64,000 nucleotides of DNA from Kitasatospora sp. NBC_00315 (GCF_041435095.1 NZ_CP108025.1:4650001-4714000), one strand, 5' to 3'. Counted from the stretch's first letter, positions 8,819 through 17,660 are shown. The notes: generated by a model from the letters alone, not told the origin. Program-made: numbers and translations.

Positions 8819-10224
8819 GCCTGCTGGGTCCCTTCGGGGTCGTTGGTGGCGGCGCGCCCCGCCCGGGTGCCGCGGGCGAAGGCGCCCATCCGGCTTGCGG
8901 TGTCCTCGGCGGAGCGTCCCCACGCGGCGTCCCAGTCGTCCTCGGCGCCGAGTTGCCGGGTGTCGGCCGGGTAGGGGCCGGCGGCCGTCGGGGCCGCGGT
9001 GGCGGGCTCGTCCGGCTGACCGGCGGCCGCGTGGCGGCGCCGGCGCTTCGGCAGACCGCCCGCGGTCTGGCCGAGGCCGGTCTGGCCGAGCGCGGTCCGG
9101 CCGAGCGGCCGGGGCGCCGGTGCGGCGTCCTCCGGTGCGGCGGGGGCGGCGGGGCGGACGGGCGAAGCCGGGGCGGTGGTGACGGCGCTCTCCGGCAGGG
9201 TGGCCGGCAGGGAGGCCGGTTCGGTGTCTGGCTCGGGCTGGGTGAGCAGGGCGCTCGGCAGGAACACCACCGCGCGCACGCCCCCGTACGGCGACCGGGT
9301 GTCGACGGAGACACTGAAGCCGTAGCGGGCGGCCAGCACGCCGATCACCGCGAAGCCGAACTGCGGCGGGTCGCCGAGCCGGGTCACGTCCACCGTCTGC
9401 TGTCCGGAGAGCAGTTGGGCGGCCCGCAGCACCTCGCGGCCCTCCATGCCGACCCCCGCGTCGTCGATCACGATGCAGGCGCCGTTGTGCGCGGGCTGGA
9501 GGTTCACCTCGACCGTGGTGTTGGGCTGCGAGTGCCGGGCGGCGTTGTCGAGCAGCTCGGCGACCGCGAGGACGACCGGCTCCACCGCGCGGCTCACCAC
9601 CGCGAGGTCCAGCTGGGTGCGGATCTGCACCCGCCGGTAGTCGCGGATCCGGGACTTCGCGCCGCGGACCACGTCCGAGAGCGGTGAGACCCGGCGCTGA
9701 CGACCCGGCCAGGAGCCGCAGAGCACGGCGATCGCCTGGGCGCGGCGGCCGAACTGCGAGTTGGCGTGGTCGATCTCCAGCAGATCCCGCAGGACGTCGG
9801 GATCGTCGTGCCGGTCCTGCATGTCCGAGATGGAGAGCTGCTGTTCGTTCGCCAGGCCCTGGAGCGAGCGGACGGCGCCCTTGAGCGCGGCCCTGGCGGA
9901 CTGCTCGGCGCGGTCCCTGGCCAGGGCGGCAGCGCCGCCGAACTGCTCCAGCACGCTGTGCAGATGGTCGGCGAACTCCGTTCCGGCCAGGCGGTGGTCG
10001 GGGGGTTCGGCGATGCCGGCGTGCGGTTCGGCGGCGAGGGCCGGTGCCTGGAGCGAGGCCAGCCGCCTGGCCGCCTCGTCCCGCGCGTCCACGGACTCCT
10101 CAAGGAGGCTGATCCGCTCGCCGAGGGAGCCGCTGATCCGTCGTTGGCGGATCAGCAGGGCGGCGGCGACGAGAGCCCCGGCCGCCAGGCACCACGAGGC
10201 GGCGTCCGGTATGTGTGGGGTCAT
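8815..10224 (-). CDS. cvnA: Conservon sensor histidine-kinase-like protein CvnA
   Basis: A 469-residue membrane-anchored protein. One N-terminal span (residues 9-27, ASWCLAAGALVAAALLI) is followed by a coiled coil. The central helical region carries DHANSQFGRRAQ in place of a canonical H-box. A GHKL ATPase domain follows, with N-box ELLDNAARHSQP, G1 box DDAGVGM and G2-like FGFAVIGVLAARYG. The last 130 residues are Pro/Ala/Gly-rich and disordered, with a repeat GRTALGQTGLGQT. It starts the operon and is presumably its sensor. No matching response regulator is encoded, as usual for conservons. Confidence 0.94.
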   Translation of the reverse strand: MTPHIPDAASWCLAAGALVAAALLIRQRRISGSLGERISLLEESVDARDEAARRLASLQAPALAAEPHAGIAEPPDHRLAGTEFADHLHSVLEQFGGAAALARDRAEQSARAALKGAVRSLQGLANEQQLSISDMQDRHDDPDVLRDLLEIDHANSQFGRRAQAIAVLCGSWPGRQRRVSPLSDVVRGAKSRIRDYRRVQIRTQLDLAVVSRAVEPVVLAVAELLDNAARHSQPNTTVEVNLQPAHNGACIVIDDAGVGMEGREVLRAAQLLSGQQTVDVTRLGDPPQFGFAVIGVLAARYGFSVSVDTRSPYGGVRAVVFLPSALLTQPEPDTEPASLPATLPESAVTTAPASPVRPAAPAAPEDAAPAPRPLGRTALGQTGLGQTAGGLPKRRRRHAAAGQPDEPATAAPTAAGPYPADTRQLGAEDDWDAAWGRSAEDTASRMGAFARGTRAGRAATNDPEGTQQA

Positions 10225-10615
10225 CAGATCCTCGTGGCGGATGGGAATCCGCCGATGGGTGACAGGCCTCGGTCATCCTAGACGGATGAGAGAGGCATTG
10301 TCAGAGAGTCATCTCGGATGGTGATCTGACGAACAGTTGAATGATGATAGGTCAATGTTGCTGCTGTAACGGGAATGTGGACGCTCGCCGCCGGACCCGG
10401 GCCGGGTCGACGGCGGCGGGTGTCCGTGGCCGCGCGCGACGGCGCTGGTCCGCTCCCGTCGGCGTCCGCCGTGCCGGTGTCGGCGCCCGGGCCGGGGCCG
10501 GTCCGTTCGGCCGTCGTCCCGTTCGGCGTCGTCGGGCCGCCGGGGTGGAACGCCACGGAGCCCGCGGTCCGTCCTGGGACGGTCCGCGGGCTCCGGGGAA
10601 GAACAGGGTGCCGGG
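10225..10615. other. Intergenic gap between cvnA and tatA
   Basis: This 391-base gap holds the promoter region of the conservon operon (an AT-richer stretch at about 10290-10375) and the tatA terminator. The intervening 180 bases are GC-rich with no convincing gene. Short open frames there have no ribosome site or recognisable product. Confidence 0.6.
10557..10594 (-). terminator. Terminator downstream of tatA
   Basis: Two 14-base arms (GGAGCCCGCGGTCC and GGTCCGCGGGCTCC) pair with one mismatch around a 10-base loop, 21 bases after the tatA stop. Confidence 0.75.
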
Positions 10616-10909
10616 TCAGGCGTTGTTGGCCGACTTGGTGCCCTCGGTCGCCGTGGTGATGTTCACCGGCGTCACGGCGGGGCGCGGCTGCTCCGCGGCC
10701 GGCGAGGCGGTGGACGCGGCGGTCGCGTTCTGCGCCGCGGCGTCGGCCTGCGGGTCGTCCTCGCGCAGGGCCTTCGTCTCGGCCTTCAGGATGCGCATGG
10801 ACTTGCCGAGTCCGCGTGCCATCTCGGGCAGCTTCTTCGATCCGAAAAGCAGGATGATGATAGCCAGCACCACCAGGAGGTGCCAGGGCTCCAGACCGTT
10901 ACGCAGCAT
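10616..10909 (-). CDS. tatA: Twin-arginine translocase subunit TatA
   Basis: A 97-residue TatA. The N-terminal membrane helix (PWHLLVVLAIIILLFGSKKLPE) is followed by the FGSKKLPE hinge and the amphipathic helix MARGLGKSMRILKAET. The tail is acidic then Ala/Thr-rich. TatA oligomers form the passage for folded, cofactor-bearing proteins with twin-Arg signals. It is a single-gene unit with its own terminator; tatC is not adjacent here. Length and sequence are normal for actinomycete TatA. Confidence 0.95.
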   Translation of the reverse strand: MLRNGLEPWHLLVVLAIIILLFGSKKLPEMARGLGKSMRILKAETKALREDDPQADAAAQNATAASTASPAAEQPRPAVTPVNITTATEGTKSANNA

Positions 10910-11245
10910 CCCTGACCACCGGTCCCTTCGATTCTCGCCGTTTGCAATGCCCGGGCAAACCGCCCGACCCGGTCAGTATGCCTGTCGAATGCGTCGAACG
11001 TATACACCGGCCGGGAAACGATGGTCAAAATACCGGGGCCACGCGGGTGGAATCCGTCACCCGGCCCGGGCCTTTCCGCCGGTGCCGCCCGGTCGGTGAA
11101 ACCCCTGCTGAGCTGCGCGGATCGGCTGCCGCGCCCGGCGTTCCGGGAGCGCCGCCGCCGCTCGGTACGCGCCGTTTCGCCCGGCAGGGGGGCGGTCGGC
11201 GGCCCGGTGTTGCCGCCTCCGCCCCGTCGTTCGCCCCGTCGTCCG

Positions 11246-11310
11246 TCCGGGAGGTCGCGTCCGGGAGGTCACACCCGGGAGGTCACACCCGGGAGGTCAC
11301 ACCCGGGCGG
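11246..11310. repeat. 14-base tandem repeat across the 3' end of the MFS gene
   Basis: Four full copies of a 14-base unit (YCCGGGAGGTCACA; first copy differs at two bases) start at 11246, 11260, 11274 and 11288, with a partial fifth. The array covers the end of the MFS gene (stop at 11297). Confidence 0.9.
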
Positions 11311-12853
11311 GCTCCGCCCGGTCCGCGGGCACCGGCGCGGCGTGCGCCGGGAGGTGCTTCAGCAGCCGGTGGGCCGTCGCCGAGGCGGCGACCATGAGGA
11401 CCAGCCCGACCGCCGCCGCGACGTGCAGACCGTCGGTGAAGGCCGACCGCGCGGCGTCCAGGACGTCCGTGCCGATCCGGCCCGGCAGCCGGCCCGCGGC
11501 GGCGACCGCGCCGCCCAGCGTGTCCGACGCCGCCCTGGCGGCGTCGGCCGGCAGGCCGGCCGGGAGTGCGCCGTCGAGCCGGGACCGGTAGACCGCGGCG
11601 CCCGCCGCGCCGAGCAGGGCGATGCCCAGGGAGCTGCCGAGTTCGACCGCGGTCTCCGAGGTGGCGGAGGCGGCGCCGGCCTGCTCGGGCGGGGCGGCGG
11701 AGACCACCATCTCGGCGGTCAGGGTCATGGTCCCGACGCTGCCGGCCGCCAGCACGCCGGCCGCCGTCAGGATCAGCGCGAGCGGGGAGTGCGGGCCGAC
11801 CGCCGTCATCATCGCGAAGCCGGCCGCGCCGATCAGGAAGCCGCCGGCCATCAGGTGCGCGGGGCGGACCCTGCCGGCCAGCGCACCGGAGAGCCCGACG
11901 GCGGCCCCGACCCCGACGCTCGGCACCAGCGCCCAGAGCGACGCGGTGAGCGGGCTCATGCCCTTGACCAGCTGCAGGTACTGCGAGGTGAAGAGGGTGA
12001 AGCCCATCATCGCGAACATCGCCATGGTGTTCACCGTGATCGCCGCACTGAAGGTTCGCAGGCGAAACAGGCCCAGGTCGAGCAGCGGGTGCTCGGCGCT
12101 GCGCTGGCGGCGCAGGAACGCCGCGCCGAGCAGCAGTCCTACCGGCAGTGCCAGGGCGGGCGGCAGGCTCCAGCCGTCCACCGCGAGGGTCTTGACGCCG
12201 TAGACGAGCGGCATGATCGCGGCCAGCGACAGGGCGGCGCCCGGCAGGTCGAAGCTCCCGGCCCGCGGGGTGCGGTGCTCGGGCAGCAGGAAAGGCGCGA
12301 CGACCGGCACCAGGGCCATCACCGGGACCGCGATCAGAAAGGCCGACCCCCACCAGAAGTGGGCCAGCAGCAGGCCGCCCGCGACCGGTCCCAGGGTGGC
12401 CCCGCCGGTGAGCGCCCCGCCCCAGGCGGCGAGCGCGATCCGACGCTGCCCGGGGTCGTGGAACATGGTGCGGATCAGCGCGAGCGTCGAGGGCATCACG
12501 GTGGCACCGGCGACCCCGAGCAGGGCGCGGGCGGCGATCAGCTGGCCGGCGCTGTCCGCGTGGGCGGCGAGCAGCGAGGCCGCGGCGAAGCCGGCCGCGC
12601 CGGTCATCAGCAGTCGGCGGCGGCCGATCCGGTCGCCCAGGGCGCCCATCGTGATCAGGCACCCGGCCAGCAGGAACGAGTACATGTCCATGATCCACAG
12701 CTGCTGGGTGCCGCTCGGCGCCAGGTCGGTGCTGATGAACGGGACGGCGAAGAAGAGAACGCCCATGTCCATGGAGAGGACCAGTACGGGGAGCAGCAGG
12801 ACGGCGAGGCCCGTCCACTCGCGGCGGCCGGCGAGGCCGTGGGATGTGGTCAT
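11297..12853 (-). CDS. MFS drug efflux transporter, DHA2 (EmrB/QacA) type, 14 membrane spans
   Basis: A 518-residue membrane protein. Motif A (GALGDRIGRRRLL, residues 70-82) and motif C in helix 5 (GGALTGGATLGPVAGG) identify a drug:H+ antiporter of the 14-helix DHA2 group. The N-terminus MDMGVLFFAVPFI is typical. It should expel hydrophobic or cationic drugs using the proton gradient. It is divergent from a TetR gene 97 bases away with inverted half-sites between them, a classical efflux/repressor pair. The last codons are affected by a 14-base tandem repeat, which makes the C-terminus variable. Confidence 0.93.
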   Translation of the reverse strand: MTTSHGLAGRREWTGLAVLLLPVLVLSMDMGVLFFAVPFISTDLAPSGTQQLWIMDMYSFLLAGCLITMGALGDRIGRRRLLMTGAAGFAAASLLAAHADSAGQLIAARALLGVAGATVMPSTLALIRTMFHDPGQRRIALAAWGGALTGGATLGPVAGGLLLAHFWWGSAFLIAVPVMALVPVVAPFLLPEHRTPRAGSFDLPGAALSLAAIMPLVYGVKTLAVDGWSLPPALALPVGLLLGAAFLRRQRSAEHPLLDLGLFRLRTFSAAITVNTMAMFAMMGFTLFTSQYLQLVKGMSPLTASLWALVPSVGVGAAVGLSGALAGRVRPAHLMAGGFLIGAAGFAMMTAVGPHSPLALILTAAGVLAAGSVGTMTLTAEMVVSAAPPEQAGAASATSETAVELGSSLGIALLGAAGAAVYRSRLDGALPAGLPADAARAASDTLGGAVAAAGRLPGRIGTDVLDAARSAFTDGLHVAAAVGLVLMVAASATAHRLLKHLPAHAAPVPADRAEPARV

Positions 12854-12876
12854 GGGGAAGACGGTACGAGCGTTTC

Positions 12877-12927
12877 AGACGTGTGTCTAGTACATGCGTC
12901 TCACTCAATCGTCCAAGACATCTGTCC
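12877..12927. promoter_or_regulatory. Candidate TetR operators in the MFS/TetR gap
   Basis: Two copies of an AGAC-N4-GTCt/c palindrome, AGACGTGTGTCT at 12877-12888 and AGACATCTGTCC at 12916-12927, are 39 bases apart between the divergent genes. The shared half-site AGAC/GTC suggests binding by the neighbouring TetR protein; inferred. Confidence 0.5.
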
Positions 12928-12950
12928 ATGTGAGGGCGTAGCATCCGACC

Positions 12951-13547
12951 ATGGGAAATCGAGAGGACCTGCTGTCCGGCGCCAAGCGCTGCCTGTACGA
13001 GAAGGGCTACGGGCGCACCACCGCCCGTGACATCGCGTCCGCCTCGGGGGTCAGCCTGGCGGCGATCGGCTACCACTTCGGCTCGAAGGAGGCGCTGCTC
13101 AACCAGGCCCTGGTCGAGGCGATCGGGGAGTGGGGCGGAGCGCTGGCCACCGCGGTCGAGGCCGCCGAGGCCGGCGCGGACGGCCCGCAGGAGGTGTTCG
13201 CCGCCGTCTGGGACGAGGTGCTGAAGAGCTTCGCCGAGCACCGGGGCCTGTGGGCGGCCCAGTTCGAGGCGATCGCCCAGGTCTCGCACGCGCCGGAGCT
13301 CAGGGAGCAGCTCGGAGCGGCGCAGAAGCGGGGGAGGCTGGGGCTCTCGGCGCTCTTCCAGGGCCTGCCCACGGTTCCCGACACCGAGGACGAGCTGGCC
13401 CGGGGCATCTTCTACCAGGCCCTGCTGGCCGGTCTGGCGGCGCAGTGGATGGCGTCCCCGGAGCAGGCCCCGAGCGGCCGGGACTTCCTGCGCGGCCTTC
13501 AACTGGTCAGCGGGAGCGTGCTGAACCCGCCGCAGCCGACCCCGTAG
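12951..13547 (+). CDS. TetR family repressor of the adjacent efflux gene
   Basis: A 198-residue TetR protein. Residues 1-47 form the DNA-binding domain (TTARDIASASGVSLAAIGYHFGSKEALL), with the recognition helix AAIGYHF. The rest is the helical ligand-binding domain with a hydrophobic pocket region. Divergent from the DHA2 transporter, so it probably represses that gene and itself until the exported drug binds. The start ATG follows a weak GAGGG ribosome site. The ligand is unknown. Confidence 0.92.
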   Translation: MGNREDLLSGAKRCLYEKGYGRTTARDIASASGVSLAAIGYHFGSKEALLNQALVEAIGEWGGALATAVEAAEAGADGPQEVFAAVWDEVLKSFAEHRGLWAAQFEAIAQVSHAPELREQLGAAQKRGRLGLSALFQGLPTVPDTEDELARGIFYQALLAGLAAQWMASPEQAPSGRDFLRGLQLVSGSVLNPPQPTP

Positions 13548-13619
13548 GACCGCGGCGGGCCCGGCGCCGGCCGGCCGGGCCGGGGCAGCGGGTGCCGACC
13601 GCGGAACGGCGCCGGCGGG

Positions 13620-13937
13620 TCAGTTGGTGACGGCGGTCAGCAGCACCACGGAGTCGACGTGCGCCAGCAGCCCGTGCCGCTCCTGCGGGATGGGCTGCAG
13701 TTGCCCCGTGGACAGCTCCTGGCGCCGCCCGGCGATGGTCACCGACACCCGGCCGCGCAGCACCTGCAGGCTCGCGGCGGCCGGTGCGTTGTGCTCGTCC
13801 AGTGAGGTGCCGGCGGTCAGCGCGATCACGGTCTGCCGCAGCACCCCGTCATGGACCACCAGGTGGGCGCTGCGCCCGTGCGGGCTGGCGGCGGCCTTCG
13901 CGGCGTGGTCGTCGGCGAGCTGTACGAGATCGTCCAT
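13620..13937 (-). CDS. Small cupin-domain protein
   Basis: A 105-residue single-domain cupin. The barrel is seen in LTAGTSLDEHNAPAAASLQVLRGRVSVTIAGR, covering strands around motif 1, and RQELSTGQLQPIPQERHGLLAHVDSVVLL for motif 2. Possible metal ligands are the His in DEHNAP and in ERHGLLAH, but the standard HxHxnE set is incomplete. Proteins of this type in actinomycetes are often annotated only as cupins, and the reaction is unknown. It is convergent with the TetR gene. Confidence 0.8.
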   Translation of the reverse strand: MDDLVQLADDHAAKAAASPHGRSAHLVVHDGVLRQTVIALTAGTSLDEHNAPAAASLQVLRGRVSVTIAGRRQELSTGQLQPIPQERHGLLAHVDSVVLLTAVTN

Positions 13938-14124
13938 CGCGTCCTCCTGCAGGGGCCCCCGTCCGCGACCCTAGATCCGACCGGCCCGGATCCGCACGCC
14001 GACCGCGCGCGGCCGGCCGGCCCCCTCCGCCGCCGGCGGGTCGCACGCCACCCGCGGCACGCCCGTACCCCCGTCCGGCCGTACCCCGGGTGCGGGGGCG
14101 GGGCATCGGACCGAAGGTGGCCTC

Positions 14125-14391
14125 ATGGCGAATCAGAATGTCCTCAGTGGATTCCAGGTCAACCGCTCCCTCCTGGCCGGCGGAGCGGTGCTCAGCGGCA
14201 TCGGGGCGGCACTCGGGCTGGCCGGCGCGGCGATGGTCGGCGTGGCCCTCGTCTCGGCCGGGCGTGGGTGGGTGCGGCAGCTGGACACCCCGCCCGCCGA
14301 GCTGGCCAGTCGCACCCTCCGGGGTGCCAGGACGGCTTCGATGGCGGGCTGGGAGGCATGGCGGGCGGAGCAGGGCGCGTCCAGCAACTGA
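14125..14391 (+). CDS. Small membrane protein of unknown function
   Basis: An 88-residue protein, ATG with a GAAGGTGG ribosome site. One long hydrophobic stretch (AGGAVLSGIGAALGLAGAAMVGVALVSA cut by Gly, residues 18-45) forms one or two membrane helices with no signal peptide cleavage site. A charged helical tail with WVRQLD and a final GWEAWRAEQ follows. The short gene stands alone and ends before a strong bidirectional terminator. No family recognised. Confidence 0.75.
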   Translation: MANQNVLSGFQVNRSLLAGGAVLSGIGAALGLAGAAMVGVALVSAGRGWVRQLDTPPAELASRTLRGARTASMAGWEAWRAEQGASSN

Positions 14392-14425
14392 CCGGTCCGC
14401 CGCCGCGGTGGCGGCCCGCACCCCC

Positions 14426-14462
14426 CCGAGCCGCTCCGGCGGGATCCTCCGGAGCGGCTCGG
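14426..14462. terminator. Bidirectional terminator
   Basis: CCGAGCCGCTCCGG and CCGGAGCGGCTCGG form a perfect 14-base-pair stem with a 9-base loop between the convergent small membrane protein and acyl-CoA dehydrogenase genes. Confidence 0.85.
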
Positions 14463-14491
14463 TCGCGCGCCGGCACGGGACGGCGACGGGC

Positions 14492-15649
14492 CTACAGCCC
14501 CAGCGACTTCGCGATGATCGTCCGCATGACCTCGCTGGTGCCGCCGTAGATCCGGAACACCCGGTTGTCGGTGTAGAGCCGGGCGATCGGGTACTCCAGG
14601 ATGTAGCCGTAACCGCCGTGCAGCTGGAGGCACTTGTCGATCACCTCGGAGGCCGACTCGGTGCAGAACAGCTTGGCCGCGGCGGCGTCGGCCACCGTCA
14701 GCCCGCCCTCCTGGTAGAGCTCCAGCGCCCGGTCGATCATCGACTGCTGGGCGACCACCTGGGCCTCGCAGTCGGCCAGCACGAACTTGGTGTTCTGGAA
14801 CTCGGCGACCGCCTTGCCGAACACCTTGCGGTCCTTCACGTACTGGACGGCGAAGCGCACGGCCGCCGCCGCGGAGGCGTACGCGCCCACCGCGATCGCG
14901 AGCCGCTCCTGCACCAGGTTGTGGGTCAGGTAGCTGAAGGCCCGGCCCTCCTCGCCGAGCAGGTCGGCCACCGGCACCCGGACGTCGCTGAAGGCGAGTT
15001 CGGCGGTGTCGGAGGTGCGCAGGCCGATCTTCTGCAGCTTGCGGCCGACCGTGTAGCCCTCCGACGTGGTGTCCACGCACAGGATGGACAGACCCGCCCG
15101 GCGGTCGGCCGGGTCGTGGGGCGAGGTGCGGGCGATCACCAGCACCAGGTCGGCGAGCACGCCGCCGGTGATGAAGGTCTTGGCGCCGTTGAGGACGTAG
15201 TGGGTGCCGTCCTCGGACAGCTTCGCGGAGGTGGTGATGCCCGCGAGGTCCGAGCCCGCACCAGGCTCGGTCATCGCGATGGCCGTCATGATGTCGCCGG
15301 AGACGAAGCCGGGCAGCCAGCGCCGCTTCTGCTCCTCGTTGGCGTACTCCAGCAGGTACGGCAGCACCAGGCCGGTGTGCACGCCGGCCGAGCCGAACGT
15401 CACGCCGGCGCGGGCGCACTCCTCGGTGACGACCGCCTGGTACTTGAAGCCCGTCTCGCCGGCGCCGCCGTACTCCTCGGGGACCTCGATGCCGAAGACG
15501 CCGAGCGCGCCGATCCTGCGGTAGAAGTCGCGCGGCGGGTGGCCCTCGGCCTCCCAGCTCTCGTAGACCGGGGCGACCTCCTTGGAGATGAAGTCCCGGA
15601 CGGTCTCCCGGAAGGCCTCGTGGTCCTCGTTGAACACGGTACGGCGCAC
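14492..15649 (-). CDS. Acyl-CoA dehydrogenase
   Basis: A 385-residue FAD flavoenzyme that forms a 2,3-enoyl-CoA. N-terminal helical domain, then the middle-domain signature AMTEPGAGSDLAG (residues about 128-140) and the C-terminal QLHGGYGYILEYPIARLYTD. At the site where medium-chain enzymes have the catalytic Glu (YEGTS), this protein has IYGGTSEV. The base is therefore probably the Glu in LVQERLAIAVG, as in isovaleryl- and long-chain-type enzymes. GTG start with a GGGAG ribosome site. Divergent from a double TetR regulator, which probably controls it. Likely acts on branched-chain or fatty acyl-CoA. Confidence 0.94.
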   Translation of the reverse strand: MRRTVFNEDHEAFRETVRDFISKEVAPVYESWEAEGHPPRDFYRRIGALGVFGIEVPEEYGGAGETGFKYQAVVTEECARAGVTFGSAGVHTGLVLPYLLEYANEEQKRRWLPGFVSGDIMTAIAMTEPGAGSDLAGITTSAKLSEDGTHYVLNGAKTFITGGVLADLVLVIARTSPHDPADRRAGLSILCVDTTSEGYTVGRKLQKIGLRTSDTAELAFSDVRVPVADLLGEEGRAFSYLTHNLVQERLAIAVGAYASAAAAVRFAVQYVKDRKVFGKAVAEFQNTKFVLADCEAQVVAQQSMIDRALELYQEGGLTVADAAAAKLFCTESASEVIDKCLQLHGGYGYILEYPIARLYTDNRVFRIYGGTSEVMRTIIAKSLGL

Positions 15650-15876
15650 GACGGCGCTCCCTTCGGTGGTGCTCCTGCGGGGGCCTGGCGCGGTCGACGG
15701 CCAGGAGGATCGCGCGACAAGTTAATCGCGGGTAGCTTCTGCTGTCCATAGCGGCCGCCGAGGATCGCGGCCGGCCGAACCGACCGGCTCAGCTGGGAGG
15801 ATCCGGCGGTAAGTGAATCCTTGGTAGCCTGCGGGCGGGCCCGGTGCGCGGGTCGGCGCGGCAGAGGAGCACGACG

Positions 15877-17076
15877 GTGGCGGACGCGGCGCGGGAGCGG
15901 CCCCCGGCGGGCAGGCGCCCGGCCGGGCGCAGGGCGCAGATCGTGCTGCTCGCGGCCGACCGCTTCCACCGCGGCGGCTACCACCAGGTCTCGATGGCCG
16001 ACATCGCCGAGGGCGTCGGGATCACCGCGCCGGCCCTCTACCGGCACTTCCGGGGCAAGCCCGAACTCCTCCACCAGGTGATCCGCTCCGGGACGGACGC
16101 GCTCGCGGCCGGGGTGGGTGCGGCCGGCTCGGTCGACGGGCTCTGCCGGGCACTGGCCGGGGTGGCGATCGACCATCGCGCACTCGGCACGCTCTGGCAG
16201 CGTGACGCCCGCCTGCTGCCGCCCGCCCTGCGGGCCGGCCTGCGCCGGGACCTGCGCGCCGACGTCCGCCTGATGGCCTCGACCCTGCGCGCCGAGCGTC
16301 CCGGACTTCCCTCCTTCGACGCCGAGTTGCTCTGCTGGTCGGCGCTGTCGGTCTACGGCGCCCTCTCCCACCACACCTTCGCGCCGCCGCGCCGGCGGTT
16401 CGAGGGGCTGCTGACCGCCATCGGGTCGGCGCTGCTGGCGGTCTCCTTCGACGGGGCCCGGCCGGAGCCCCCGCTGCCGGCGCCGGCCGCCGTGCCGCGG
16501 CAGCGCAACCGCCGCGAGGAACTCCTCGCGGTCGCCGTCCAGCTCTTCCACGAGCGCGGCTTCGACAACGTGAGCACCGGCGAGCTCGGTGCGGCCGTCG
16601 GTATCGCGGGGCCGAGCGTCTACCGGCACTTCGACACCAAGGCGGCCCTGCTCGCCGCCTCGCTGGTGCGCTGCCGGGAGCGGCTGTGGCACGAGGTGGA
16701 GGCGGCGATCACCGGCGCGGCGGCGGGCGGCGCCGCACCGGACGGCGATCCGGCGGGGGCCCTGGCGGCCGGGCTGCGGGCGTACATCGGCTTCGCCCGC
16801 CGAAACCGCCACTACCTCGGGGCGATGCTGAGCGAGACCGAGCGGCTGGCCCCGGCCGACCGCAGGGCCGCCGTGGACTTCCGCCGGGACTTCCTGCGGA
16901 CCTGGGTCGGGCTCCTGCGGCAGGTACGCCCCGGGTACGACAACGCGGAGGCCCGGATCCGGGTGCACTCGATGTTCGCGCTGGTCAACGACGGGGTGCG
17001 GAACGGTCCGCAGAGTGCGCGGGCGGATCTGGCGGACTGTCTGGAGCGGATGAGCCTGGCCGTCCTCGGCCTGTGA
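15877..17076 (+). CDS. Double-domain TetR regulator (two TetR units in one chain)
   Basis: A 399-residue protein starting at GTG 15877, with a GAGGAG ribosome site 8-9 bases upstream (an earlier in-frame ATG at 15844 has none). It contains two complete TetR units. The first HTH reads SMADIAEGVGITAPALYRHF and the second STGELGAAVGIAGPSVYRHF, about 190 residues apart, each followed by a helical ligand domain. One chain thus resembles a covalent pseudo-dimer. It is divergent from the acyl-CoA dehydrogenase gene, so it probably senses an acyl-CoA and controls that gene. Similar paired arrangements occur in Streptomyces. Confidence 0.9.
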   Translation: MADAARERPPAGRRPAGRRAQIVLLAADRFHRGGYHQVSMADIAEGVGITAPALYRHFRGKPELLHQVIRSGTDALAAGVGAAGSVDGLCRALAGVAIDHRALGTLWQRDARLLPPALRAGLRRDLRADVRLMASTLRAERPGLPSFDAELLCWSALSVYGALSHHTFAPPRRRFEGLLTAIGSALLAVSFDGARPEPPLPAPAAVPRQRNRREELLAVAVQLFHERGFDNVSTGELGAAVGIAGPSVYRHFDTKAALLAASLVRCRERLWHEVEAAITGAAAGGAAPDGDPAGALAAGLRAYIGFARRNRHYLGAMLSETERLAPADRRAAVDFRRDFLRTWVGLLRQVRPGYDNAEARIRVHSMFALVNDGVRNGPQSARADLADCLERMSLAVLGL

Positions 17077-17236
17077 GCGAGCCGGCCCGGGACGGGGACC
17101 GGGACGGGCCGCCCGGCGGGAGCGGGAGCGGCGGTGGACCGCCACCGGGCCCCGTGCGGGCGGTCGGTGGCGGTCCCGGGCAGCGGCCGGGCACGTCGGC
17201 CGGGCGGCCCGGCCACCGGCCGGACCGACGACCGGC

Positions 17237-17554
17237 CTAGTAGAGGACGAACGGGTAGTAGACCTCGTGCGCGACGGCGGTGTTGCCCTGAAGGGCGCCG
17301 ACCCCGCCGGTGTTCCCGGCCACCCCGGTGTTGTTGTTCTGGTTGCCGGCGCCAGAGCCCGTGGCGCCGGCCTGCGAGGCGGCGGCGTTGCCGAGCACAC
17401 CGCCGACGATGTTGCCGGAGCCGGCGCTGCTGACGACGCTGCTGTTGGAGTGGTCGGCGGCTGCGGCGCCGTCGTCGGCCCGGGCGGTGCCGACCCCCAC
17501 GAACAGGAGGGCTCCGAGGGCGGTGACGGCGGCGACTGCGCGAATGCGGGACAC
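17237..17554 (-). CDS. Small secreted Gly/Asn/Ala-rich protein of unknown function
   Basis: A 105-residue protein. The GTG at 17554 is preferred because a GGGAG ribosome site lies 5-9 bases upstream and the signal peptide follows directly (SRIRAVAAVTALGALLFVGV, cleaved after ARA). The mature part of about 80 residues is rich in Gly, Ala, Asn, Ser and Val (SGNIVGGVLGNAAASQ, GSGAGNQNNNTGVAGN) with no Cys and ends EVYYPFVLY. The composition recalls self-assembling surface proteins of Streptomyces such as rodlins and chaplins, but it lacks their conserved motifs. Function unknown. Confidence 0.72.
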   Translation of the reverse strand: MSRIRAVAAVTALGALLFVGVGTARADDGAAAADHSNSSVVSSAGSGNIVGGVLGNAAASQAGATGSGAGNQNNNTGVAGNTGGVGALQGNTAVAHEVYYPFVLY

Positions 17555-17660
17555 GATGGTCTCCCTGAAGGACGGGTGCGAGAGTTGGCGCCCCCGGAGT
17601 GGCCGCCCCGGGAGTGCGCCGTTGCCTGACGTCGCGTGGTCAGCGTTCACCAGGGGGCGG

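Noticed and set aside
4774-10224. Secondary-metabolite cluster because of two P450 genes
   Set aside because: The neighbouring cvnABCD genes identify a conservon; no synthase or tailoring genes are present.
10278-10556. Small minus-strand gene between cvnA and tatA
   Set aside because: No ribosome site, low-complexity product, and the frame covers promoter and terminator sequence.
11246-11310. CRISPR array
   Set aside because: Repeat units of 14 bases have no spacers and no cas genes are near. The same applies to the other repeat arrays.
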